From: Viridibacillus sp050278625 | GTDB taxonomy: Bacteria; Bacillota; Bacilli; Bacillales_A; Planococcaceae | NCBI RefSeq assembly: GCF_050278625.1 | Contig: NZ_JBNNTI010000011.1 | Location: 1 to 64,000 of the forward strand | Reading direction: 5' to 3' | DNA length: 64,000 bases | Shown: one piece after another, positions 35,233-42,166 of the stretch | How positions within the stretch are numbered: position 1 is the stretch's first letter | Layout of the letters: each line of letters opens with the position of its first letter | Position numbers and translations under genes: made by a program | The notes under the pieces: model-generated | What the model was told of the DNA's origin: nothing | Seen by the model: only the letters and a program-made list of their open reading frames with translations | The model's database searches: none

Positions 35233-35565
35233 GTGGCAGAAACGACAATTGCAATCGAAATATTCGGAGCTAGTGTTATGTGTGCAAGCTGTGTAAATGC
35301 GCCTTCTTCAAAGGATACTTATGAGTGGCTACAAGCTGCTATTGATCGCAAATATCCGGAACAACCTTATCAAATCACATATATCGATATAGAACACCCT
35401 ATTGAAGATGAACGCCATAACCAATGGGCAGAACGAGTAAGAGATGATGAATTTTTCTATCCATTAGTATTAATTAATAATGAAATTATAGGAGAAGGCT
35501 ATATTCAGTTAAAGCCTGTTTTCAAAGAGCTTGAGAAATTAGGATTTGAACCAATCGATAAATAA
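35233..35565 (+). CDS. yuzD: YuzD family protein (DUF1462)
   Basis: A 110-residue thioredoxin-fold-like protein with a CxxC pair in FGASVMCASCVNAPSSKDTYEWL near the N-terminus, followed by PLVLINNEIIGEGYIQL, which resembles the cis-Pro region of thioredoxin-like folds. The function is unknown. It starts at a GTG after GAGAGGATG. It converges on yutJ with a shared terminator, as in B. subtilis where yuzD, yutJ and yuzB are neighbours. Confidence 0.9.
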   Translation: MAETTIAIEIFGASVMCASCVNAPSSKDTYEWLQAAIDRKYPEQPYQITYIDIEHPIEDERHNQWAERVRDDEFFYPLVLINNEIIGEGYIQLKPVFKELEKLGFEPIDK

Positions 35566-35572
35566 ATATAAT

Positions 35573-35625
35573 AAAAAGCTGTCTCACCGCACAATTTTTA
35601 TCATTGTACATGAGACAGCTTTTTT
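35573..35625. terminator. bidirectional intrinsic terminator
   Basis: AAAAAGCTGTCTCA pairs with TGAGACAGCTTTTTT between the converging yuzD and yutJ genes, with a secondary TTGTACA-type pairing in the loop. Confidence 0.9.
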
Positions 35626-36692
35626 CAACCATTTTGACGTTTGTACATCCATAGTAGGCCTGATTTCATCAAGCGAGCAATTCTACCTGTTACAGTCTTA
35701 TCTGCTAAGTAGACGAATCCTTGTTTCTTTCCTAAAGAACCCATAAAGCCTTTCAGCTTAATTTCAGGCATTTTCTCCGGAAGGGCTTCTTTTTTCCAAC
35801 GCAATTTTAATATACGAACAATATGTTCAGCTTGCTCTTCAGCTAATTGAGCACTTGGACCAAACTGTGAGGATGCACAGTCCCCAACCACATAGACATG
35901 TTCATCATTTGGTATATTCATATATTGAGTTATAACTACTCGCCCAGTGTGATCAGACTCTAGGCCTAAATCACGGACCACTTTTACTGGTTGAATACCT
36001 GCTGTCCAAACAACTGCATCTACCGGAATTTGCTCTTCATGATTATGCAGCATATGTTGTTCTACTTTCGTAATATTCGAGTTTGCAATAACTTCAACAT
36101 CATTATTATCGAACCACTTTTTGACATAATTACTTAAACGTTCTGGGAAATCTTTTAAAATACGAGAGCCACGATCAAATAATTTAATTTTAAGATCAGA
36201 GCGACTTTCTCGTAATTCACTTGCTAATTCAATGCCACTTAAACCTGCACCCACGATTCCTACGACAGAACCAGATGGAAGGCCACAAAGAGCGTTATAA
36301 GCTTCACGTGATTTAGCCATTGTTTGGATGCTGTACGAGTATTCATCCGCACCAGGTACACCGTGATACTTATCTTCACAACCTAGACCAATGACTAAAT
36401 CGTCATACGCTATGCTATTGCCACCTTCTAATAGTACAGCCTTGTTAACTGGATCAATATTTTCAATTTCGCCATAAACGATCGATAACCGCTCATTATC
36501 AGGGAAACTTACACGAATATGTTTCTCAGGTGTTGTACCTGCAGCTAAAGCATAAAAATCAGTTTTCAAGCTATGGAATGGTGCACGGTCTACTAGTGTG
36601 ATTTGTACATCTTCTGGTAAATTATTTGGTAATAAACGCAAAAGAATACGCATATTACCGTAGCCGCCGCCTAATAAGACTAATTTTCTCAT
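35625..36692 (-). CDS. yutJ: NADH dehydrogenase-like flavoprotein YutJ
   Basis: A 355-residue FAD/NAD(P)-dependent oxidoreductase of the NDH-2 group, distinct from YumB 3.4 kb away. The FAD motif LLGGGYGNMRILLRLL opens the protein; the NAD motif VGIVGAGLSGIELASEL is at about 145-161; VYVVGDCASSQFGPSAQLAEEQAEH is the second FAD site. The C-terminus (LMKSGLLWMYKRQNG) is amphipathic and may bind the membrane. Its electron acceptor is unknown. AGAAGGAGA precedes the ATG. Confidence 0.92.
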   Translation of the reverse strand: MRKLVLLGGGYGNMRILLRLLPNNLPEDVQITLVDRAPFHSLKTDFYALAAGTTPEKHIRVSFPDNERLSIVYGEIENIDPVNKAVLLEGGNSIAYDDLVIGLGCEDKYHGVPGADEYSYSIQTMAKSREAYNALCGLPSGSVVGIVGAGLSGIELASELRESRSDLKIKLFDRGSRILKDFPERLSNYVKKWFDNNDVEVIANSNITKVEQHMLHNHEEQIPVDAVVWTAGIQPVKVVRDLGLESDHTGRVVITQYMNIPNDEHVYVVGDCASSQFGPSAQLAEEQAEHIVRILKLRWKKEALPEKMPEIKLKGFMGSLGKKQGFVYLADKTVTGRIARLMKSGLLWMYKRQNG

Positions 36693-36847
36693 AGTAATCT
36701 CCTTCTTCTTACAATATTACATGCCGTTTCATTTCAAAACTGTCCACTAAGAGTATAAACGATTGTGAGAAGTTTCACAATATAGACTCGAAAATTGACG
36801 AATGAAAAAAAAAATAGTAGCATTTCGAGTAGTGAGGTGAGGCGCAC

Positions 36848-37084
36848 ATGAATCCGCTTGTTGAGTTTTGTGTTAGTAATTTAGCAAATGGCTCCCAAGA
36901 TACATTTGAAGTGCTAGAAATGGATCCGAATATAGATGTTTTAGAATATGGCTGTTTGAGCTATTGTACGAAATGCTCTAATTCTTTATATGCATTAGTA
37001 AATGGCGAAATGGTTGTAGCTGAAACGCCGGAAGATTTAACAAAAAAAATCTATCAATTTATAGAAGAGAATCCTTTATTTTAA
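36848..37084 (+). CDS. yuzB: YuzB family protein (DUF1450)
   Basis: A 78-residue small protein with three cysteines in YGCLSYCTKCSNSLYALVNG (about 37-47), which can form a metal or Fe-S/thiol site of a thioredoxin-like ferredoxin. The function is unknown. GTGAGGTGAGG lies before the ATG. It is divergent from yutJ with a 155-base gap, an arrangement conserved in B. subtilis. Confidence 0.92.
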   Translation: MNPLVEFCVSNLANGSQDTFEVLEMDPNIDVLEYGCLSYCTKCSNSLYALVNGEMVVAETPEDLTKKIYQFIEENPLF

Positions 37085-37086
37085 CC

Positions 37087-37133
37087 AAAAAAGTCGCAAA
37101 CTATGTGAATAAACTACATAGTTTGCGACTTTT
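37087..37133. terminator. bidirectional intrinsic terminator
   Basis: AAAAAAGTCGCAAACTATGT pairs with ACATAGTTTGCGACTTTT (18 bp) between the converging yuzB and yutF genes. Confidence 0.93.
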
Positions 37134-37136
37134 ATT

Positions 37137-37901
37137 TTATAATTGCCAATCGAGTAAGCTATTCATACTATACGTTGGTTGGATATCCTTTTTCAAAACA
37201 GATTCCGTAGATGTTACTCCAGTATTCACATGTAACGTATCGATACCGAAGTGGATACCTGCTAATATATCCGTATCATAATTATCACCAATCATAAGCA
37301 TATCTTCTTTTTCAAACCCATTCAATTGCTGTAAAATTGCTAGCATATGAGGCTGTGGTTTTCCGATATACGTAGGTTTCACACCTGTCACATTATGAAT
37401 TAACTCCGCAATCGCCCCATTTCCTGGTGCAAACCCTTTTTCGTTTGGAAATTTAATATCACCATTTGTAGCTACAAACTCAGCTCCATTTTGTATAACA
37501 TAGCAAGCATTTTCTATTTTAGAATAATTAATTTCTAAATCAATACCTTGCACTAATACATCCGGTTGGTCGGAAGTGAACGTTATATTTTCAGCAAGTA
37601 GAGCTTCTCTCAAGCCTTCTCCACCTATCATTTGTACTGTTGCATTTGGATGGTGATTGCCGATATATTTTGCAGTTGCTATTGCTGAAGTTAAAATGTG
37701 AGCTTCTGGAGCACAAATCCCCATTTTCAGTAGTTTCTGCTGAACTTGTTGTTGCGTCATACGTGCATTATTCGTGATATAGAAAGGTTCTATACCACTT
37801 TTTTGCAATGCATGTATAAAAGCAACAGCAGACGGAATCGGCTCAGTCCCTTTGTATACAGTGCCATCTAAATCTAAACAATAGGCTTTGTAAGCTTTCA
37901 T
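37137..37901 (-). CDS. yutF: HAD-family sugar/nucleotide phosphatase, YutF (NagD-like)
   Basis: A 254-residue HAD IIA (NagD/p-nitrophenyl phosphatase) protein. Motif I is LDLDGTVYKG at residues 8-17, motif II the Thr/Asn segment FYITNNARMTQQQV, the capping domain spans about 75-180, and motifs III-IV are IGKPQPHMLAILQQ and MIGDNYDTDILAG. It would dephosphorylate a small metabolite. It starts at the last base of yutE's stop (one-base overlap), so the two are coupled. Confidence 0.94.
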   Translation of the reverse strand: MKAYKAYCLDLDGTVYKGTEPIPSAVAFIHALQKSGIEPFYITNNARMTQQQVQQKLLKMGICAPEAHILTSAIATAKYIGNHHPNATVQMIGGEGLREALLAENITFTSDQPDVLVQGIDLEINYSKIENACYVIQNGAEFVATNGDIKFPNEKGFAPGNGAIAELIHNVTGVKPTYIGKPQPHMLAILQQLNGFEKEDMLMIGDNYDTDILAGIHFGIDTLHVNTGVTSTESVLKKDIQPTYSMNSLLDWQL

Positions 37902-38350
37902 TAGTGTACCTCTGGAATAAACGCAGATACTGGACCTAGTTCATTCACTAAATAATGCTCTACTTTCGGTGCAAATGCTTTAATAGCACCTAAATTATTA
38001 TTTAATACAGCTACTAGCTCTTCATCATTTACTTCTAAAATATCACGCACAAGTGCACGTCGTAAGCCAATTAACTCTTTTAATGGCTGATCCATTTCAG
38101 GTGTAATGACTTTTTCATCGACTAAAATATCGATTATATCTTCATAACTTCCAGGATCACGCATAATAAAACCATCAATCATGGAGTTACCCACATCAAT
38201 TATCGCTTCGATTAATGTATTCGCAATACGTTCCACAGCCAGTTTACTGATATCATCTGATAACCAATCTTTTTGTCCTTCAAAAACCACTACTAATGAA
38301 TTCATATATTCAAGATTTCTTATTATTTTTTTACGGTCAACGAAATACAC
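37901..38350 (-). CDS. yutE: DUF86/HepT-like protein YutE
   Basis: A 149-residue helical protein of the DUF86 family, related to HEPN toxins of the HepT/MntA type. The R-x4-6-H RNase motif expected of an active HepT is not clear (LRRALVRDILEVNDEEL is in its place), and no MNT nucleotidyltransferase partner is adjacent. It is therefore better read as the housekeeping YutE of unknown function. The frame begins at a TTG (38368), but GGAGG seven bases before the GTG at 38350 sets the start. It is co-transcribed with yutF. Confidence 0.85.
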   Translation of the reverse strand: MYFVDRKKIIRNLEYMNSLVVVFEGQKDWLSDDISKLAVERIANTLIEAIIDVGNSMIDGFIMRDPGSYEDIIDILVDEKVITPEMDQPLKELIGLRRALVRDILEVNDEELVAVLNNNLGAIKAFAPKVEHYLVNELGPVSAFIPEVH

Positions 38351-38439
38351 AGTACTTCCTCCATTCAAATTATAAAAGTTGATAGCCTACTCCTTTCTAT
38401 AGTACCATATCTTTAGGATTGGAAGGAGTTGCACACTTT

Positions 38440-38706
38440 ATGGAAAGATTTTTTTTATACGACGATGTCGAAGATACAAAGACTCGTTTTGTTAGCTTCA
38501 CAGGCGAATCGCAACGCTATGATTTAGCTATTTTACAAAGCGGACGCTTTTTCGGAAAAGTGCTCGTTTTAGATATGCAACTCGGTCGCTTCGCTATTCT
38601 CGGCTCAGACGACCTAGAAGAGCCAGGATACTTAGAACAAGTATACAATCGTCCCGCAGACGAAGCACAAGAACTACGAGAATACCTCCATGAATTAATT
38701 GGGTAA
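38440..38706 (+). CDS. yutC: DUF3055 family protein YutC
   Basis: An 88-residue cytoplasmic protein matching DUF3055 (MERFFLYDDVEDTKTRFVSF, GESQRYDLAIL, FAILGSDDLEEPGYLE). Its function is unknown. The ATG at 38440 follows GGAAGGAG with good spacing; the open frame extends seven codons upstream from a TTG. It is divergent from yutE. No terminator follows; the structured repeat array begins within 30 bases, so the array may be read as its 3' untranslated region. Confidence 0.9.
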   Translation: MERFFLYDDVEDTKTRFVSFTGESQRYDLAILQSGRFFGKVLVLDMQLGRFAILGSDDLEEPGYLEQVYNRPADEAQELREYLHELIG

Positions 38707-38726
38707 TATTGAGTGCTGAAGTGGCC

Positions 38727-39042
38727 CGTTTAGCTGTGAGGTCGTTGGAAGGCGGAAGCCAAAGTCGCTCTTTGACTTTGAGCGCCCGACTGAAACGATC
38801 CGAGCAGCTAGCGCCTGAAGCTGGATAAACCTGAATGCTGAAGCGGCCCGTCAAGACTCGACAAGCACTGGAACTTTCGAATCGAAAACATCTTTTAGTT
38901 TTCGACCGAGAAAGTGGAAGTGACCTCGAGAGTCTGGCCGCTGAAGCTGGATAACCTAAATGCTGAAGCGGCCCGTATAAAGGAAGATAGCCTAAGTTCG
39001 CGACGTCCTGTCGCAACGGCTATCTGACCCACTTCCTGTGGG
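38727..39042. repeat. array copy 1: modules A1-B1-C1
   Basis: A1 (38732-38809) nests AGCTG/CAGCT, TCGTT/AACGA, GGCG/CGCC and CAAAGTC/GACTTTG around loop GCTCTTT. B1 (38843-38941) nests GCGGCC/GGCCGC, AGACTC/GAGTCT, CACT/AGTG, ACTTTC/GAAAGT and TCGAAAAC/GTTTTCGA. C1 (38986-39042) has GATAGCC/GGCTATC enclosing GCGAC-GTCCT-GTCGC, followed by CCCAC-TTCCT-GTGGG. The A-B-C triple recurs at 39494-39809 with a constant offset of 767 bases. Confidence 0.9.
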
Positions 39043-39482
39043 CCCCGACAAGCCCTGGAAGGCTCGAATCAAAAGCATCACTTCAGCTTTTGACCGAGAG
39101 ACTGAAGTGACCTCGAGGGGCTGGCCGCTGAAGCCGGATATCTCTCTTTAGGTAGGCAACCTAAGTTCGCGACATCGTGTCGCAACGGTTGCATGACCAA
39201 CATCCTGTTGGCCCAAGGCGCCCGTTTAAAGGAAGATAGCCTAAGTTCGCGACGTCCTGTCGCAACGGCTATCTGACCCACTTCCTGTGGGCCTCCGACA
39301 AGCACTGGAAGGCTCGAATCAAAAGCATCACTTCAGCTTTTGACCGAGAGACTGAAGTGACCTCGAGGGGCTGGCCGCTGAAGCCGGATATCTCTCTTAA
39401 TGCTGAACACGCCCACTAAAAGGATGATAGCCTAAGTTCGCGACGTCCTGTCGCAACGGCTATCTGACCAACATCCTGTTGG
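39043..39482. repeat. array centre: modules B1'-C2-C3-B2'-C4
   Basis: B1' (39051-39122) and B2' (39301-39372) carry TCAAAAGC/GCTTTTGA as inner stem where B1/B2 have TCGAAAAC/GTTTTCGA. C2 (39156-39211) has GCAACC/GGTTGC where C1, C3, C4 and C5 have GATAGCC/GGCTATC, and its 3' hairpin is CCAAC/GTTGG, as in C4 and C5. C3 is 39235-39291 and C4 39426-39482. The C-B' pair is itself duplicated (C1-B1' and C3-B2', offset 249-250 bases). Confidence 0.88.
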
Positions 39483-39493
39483 CCCAAGGCGCT

Positions 39494-39809
39494 CGTTTAG
39501 CTGTGAGGTCGTTGGAAGGCGGAAGCCAAAGTCACTCTTTGACTTTGAGCGCCCGACTGAAACGATCCAAGCAGCTAGCGCCTGAAGCTGGATAAACCTT
39601 AATGCTGAAGCGGCCCGTCAAGACTCAACAAGCACTGGAACTTTCGAATCGAAAACATCTTTTAGTTTTCGACCGAGAAAGTGGAAGTGACCTCGAGAGT
39701 CTGGCCGCTGAAGCTGGATATCCTTAATGCTAAAGCGGCCCGTATAAAGGAAGATAGCCTAAGTTCGCGACGTCCTGTCGCAACGGCTATCTGACCAACA
39801 TCCTGTTGG
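39494..39809. repeat. array copy 2: modules A2-B2-C5
   Basis: A2 (39499-39576), B2 (39621-39702) and C5 (39753-39809) repeat copy 1 base for base with few substitutions and no length change. The 3' hairpin of C5 is CCAAC/GTTGG instead of CCCAC/GTGGG, so this pair of positions changed together on both arms. The left outer arm of A2 (GGCGC) pairs with GCGCC, a pairing that A1 lacks. Confidence 0.9.
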
Positions 39810-39813
39810 CCCC

Positions 39814-39861
39814 AAAAAAACATCGATCCAAGCTTCTACAGCTCTGAATCGATGTTTTTTT
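39814..39861. terminator. bidirectional terminator between array and yutD
   Basis: AAAAAAACATCGAT pairs with ATCGATGTTTTTTT around a 20-base loop that also pairs weakly. It ends yutD (minus) before transcription reaches the array, and would end any plus-strand transcript of the array. Confidence 0.9.
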
Positions 39862-40231
39862 GTTCTTCTTGTTGTATTTCATTGATAATGATTTCAGGCT
39901 CATCTAAAGCCTCAGATACTACCTCTTCCGAAACTTCTTCTTTTACAGGAATAGGTGCCTTTCCTGTTTTCTTCAGTACGAAATAAGAACATCCAAAATT
40001 ACAATATTCGTATAGATAATCTTGTAATGTGCTAATTTTCGTATCGAAAGAAGCCTTTTGATTTTTGTCATCAAAAAAGCCTTTCAAACGTAATTGGCCG
40101 TAACCCCAATCACCAACAATATAATCATATTTCGTTAAAATATCGCTAAAGCGTCCAAGAAATGCTTCTTCTTGGAAGCCTTCACGATAATCTGTTAATA
40201 TATCATACGCGATTCTTTCTGCAATGACCAT
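39836..40231 (-). CDS. yutD: YutD family protein (DUF1027)
   Basis: A 131-residue cytoplasmic protein with the DUF1027 core FSDILTKYDYIVGDWGYGQLRLKGFFDD (about 27-54, shown partly: YDYIVGDWGYGQLRLKGF) and a cysteine in YEYCNFGCSYFVLKK. The C-terminal 40 residues are acidic low-complexity (EEVSEEVVSEALDEPEI). Its function is unknown. It lies 15 bases after lipA on the same strand, so the two are probably co-transcribed, as in B. subtilis. Confidence 0.92.
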   Translation of the reverse strand: MVIAERIAYDILTDYREGFQEEAFLGRFSDILTKYDYIVGDWGYGQLRLKGFFDDKNQKASFDTKISTLQDYLYEYCNFGCSYFVLKKTGKAPIPVKEEVSEEVVSEALDEPEIIINEIQQEEQKNIDSEL

Positions 40232-40245
40232 GTTACCACCATCCG

Positions 40246-41181
40246 TTAGTTATTCGTGATAGCGCCTTTTTCTTCGCCTAGCAGTTGTTTTTGTTTCGCT
40301 GCGGCATTTACTTGTTCATCGGCATGATAACTACTACGCACAAGTGGACCAGCTTCACAGTGAGAGAAGCCTTTACTCATAGCGATTTTGCGCAGTTTAC
40401 CGAATTCTAATGGTGAATAGTATTTTTTCACCGGTAAATGTTTTTTCGACGGTTGTAAATATTGACCTATCGTCATTATATCTACATTATTTGCGCGTAA
40501 ATCGTCCATTACTTCAATTATTTCCTCTTCTGTTTCTCCAAGGCCAACCATTAATGATGACTTTGTTGGAATGTCAGGTTGCATTTCTTTTGCACGACGT
40601 AAAAACTCTAATGAGCGATCGTATTTTGCACGAGCGCGAACTCTTGGTGTTAAGCGTTTTACAGTTTCGATATTATGATTTAAAATATCTGGTTTTGAAT
40701 CCATTAATAAACGTAAATTTTCTTCAATTCCACCCATATCTGAAGGCAATACTTCAATTGATGTGAACGGGTTTTTGCGACGAATTGCACGAACCGTTTC
40801 TGCAAAAACCTCTGCTCCTCCATCTTTTAAATCATCACGTGCTACTGCAGTTACAACAACATGCTTTAAGTTCATAATTTCAACTGAATCTGCTACACGT
40901 TCTGGTTCTGCTGTATCTAATTCATTTGGAAGGCCTGTTTTAACTGCACAGAAGCGACATGCACGTGTACATACAGCCCCTAATATCATAAACGTAGCTG
41001 TACGTCTTTCTCCCCAGCATTCATGAATATTCGGGCATCTGGCTTCCTCACAAACTGTATGTAAATTCTTTTCTCGCATCAGTTTCTTTAGGCCTTTATA
41101 GTCGTCGTTCGTATTTAGCTTAATTTTTAGCCAATCTGGTTTTCTTATATGTTCTTCTTTAGTTGGTTTACATGATGTCAT
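40246..41181 (-). CDS. lipA: lipoyl synthase
   Basis: A 311-residue radical-SAM enzyme that inserts two sulfurs into octanoyl groups on lipoyl domains. The auxiliary 4Fe-4S cluster motif is CEEARCPNIHEC (C-x4-C-x5-C) and the radical-SAM motif is CTRACRFC; the C-terminal RSSYHA motif (Ser ligand) is in LVRSSYHADEQ. The frame is open to 41202, but the only ribosome-site-like GGGAG lies between that and the ATG at 41181. It depends on Fe-S supply by the nearby suf and nfu genes. It precedes yutD. Confidence 0.96.
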   Translation of the reverse strand: MTSCKPTKEEHIRKPDWLKIKLNTNDDYKGLKKLMREKNLHTVCEEARCPNIHECWGERRTATFMILGAVCTRACRFCAVKTGLPNELDTAEPERVADSVEIMNLKHVVVTAVARDDLKDGGAEVFAETVRAIRRKNPFTSIEVLPSDMGGIEENLRLLMDSKPDILNHNIETVKRLTPRVRARAKYDRSLEFLRRAKEMQPDIPTKSSLMVGLGETEEEIIEVMDDLRANNVDIMTIGQYLQPSKKHLPVKKYYSPLEFGKLRKIAMSKGFSHCEAGPLVRSSYHADEQVNAAAKQKQLLGEEKGAITNN

Positions 41182-41359
41182 TGAAGATTCGTCTCCCATC
41201 ATAAGGCTGATTAATTTATTGTATTACTTTTGTCAATGTAACATAATAAATAGTTTCAAACAACCTTCGATTACTGATATTGTTAAAATACTTTGCTATA
41301 CCACACATTATTATAAATAATTAAATTAAATGAAATAAAAAAGGGAAATTACACTCCTT

Positions 41360-42124
41360 TTATTCCAATTTAATTGGCACTTCTACTGAAGGTGTCGTAC
41401 CTCCACCATTAGTATAAATTTTAGGTACTGTCCCTTTTAGCATTCCATAGGCAACAGGAATACGTTGTTCCACAGTTGTAGATTTGGTTGCAAATGGAAC
41501 AATAACTTGAACATTTACAGATAAAAGAATTTGTACTTTTACGAGTGCATTATTAATACCAAATTCTTTAATTTCCGTCTCTACATTTGTATTTATTTTA
41601 CCTATGACATGAAAACGTATAGGAATTTTAGGTCCTAAATTCCCTAGTAACGGTAAATTTGTTGCCTGCCCTAATGGAACAAAAAACACAATGCCGCCAT
41701 CTTCTTGCATTGCATTGGCATCATATTCGATATTGTCGTATTTTGGCAAACCGCTTAAATTTCCCGCTTCTGCTTCTTCAAGGTGACTTTGTACAAGTGT
41801 ATACGTTTCTGTCATGACACGATTAATAATTTCAGCATTAAATTTCGTCATTTTAGTATCTTCGCCTGGTACTTCTTCTATTATATCATTCACATCGAGT
41901 ACATTTGAAGTTCTTGCGTTAATAGCCTTACTAATAACTTCAGACGCTATTCTATTCGTTTGAACTTCCGCATAATCCAAATATACTGGCATCAGTCTTA
42001 CATTCACTATATAAAATAAGAGAGCAATCGAACCAAAGAAGCATACGATAATAATTGGCAATAATCGAGAGCGTTTTTGTCGTTTTTGTATTAATAACCT
42101 ACCTCTTCTTTTTGGTAAACGCAA
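41360..42124 (-). CDS. yunB: sporulation protein YunB
   Basis: A 254-residue protein with a basic N-terminus (MRLPKRRGRLLIQKRQKRSR), one membrane helix (about 22-43) and an extracytoplasmic domain. It shows YunB family features such as VRLMPVYLDYAEVQTNRIAS, FFVPLGQATNLPLLGNLGPK and the repeated IPV.../VPIKLE end. In B. subtilis YunB is needed for efficient sporulation (sigma-E regulon). Its presence supports an endospore former. A 157-base gap separates it from lipA upstream of the latter. Confidence 0.93.
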   Translation of the reverse strand: MRLPKRRGRLLIQKRQKRSRLLPIIIVCFFGSIALLFYIVNVRLMPVYLDYAEVQTNRIASEVISKAINARTSNVLDVNDIIEEVPGEDTKMTKFNAEIINRVMTETYTLVQSHLEEAEAGNLSGLPKYDNIEYDANAMQEDGGIVFFVPLGQATNLPLLGNLGPKIPIRFHVIGKINTNVETEIKEFGINNALVKVQILLSVNVQVIVPFATKSTTVEQRIPVAYGMLKGTVPKIYTNGGGTTPSVEVPIKLE

Positions 42125-42166
42125 AAAAATTCCCCCTAATCATATGCTATGACTAAGGGGTGTTAT

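Larger units (their letters stand above)
38707..39812. repeat. GC-rich array of eleven palindromic modules
   Basis: This 1.1-kb gap between the converging yutC and yutD genes contains three hairpin module types in the order A1-B1-C1-B1'-C2-C3-B2'-C4-A2-B2-C5, joined by linkers such as AATGCTGAAGCGGCCCGT and CCGCTGAAGCTGGATA. It is visibly richer in GC than its neighbours and codes for nothing credible. Every module is a nested inverted repeat and several differ by paired (compensatory) changes. A terminator at 39814-39861 ends it on the plus strand, with none between yutC and the array. Copies of single modules might occur elsewhere in the genome; none was seen elsewhere in this window. Confidence 0.9.

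Noticed and set aside
37901..38350. HepT-type toxin of a toxin-antitoxin pair
   Set aside because: No MntA-type nucleotidyltransferase gene is adjacent and the RNase motif is unclear; the position and coupling with yutF match the housekeeping YutE.
38594..39305. Two open frames of 140 and 75 codons on the minus strand over the repeat array
   Set aside because: They follow the GC-rich palindromes, have no ribosome site, contain Arg/Ser/Leu-rich low-complexity translation and run into yutC on the other strand.
38707..39812. CRISPR array
   Set aside because: Repeats are of three types, 60-100 bases long, adjacent to each other and separated by repeated linkers; there are no unique spacers and no cas genes nearby.
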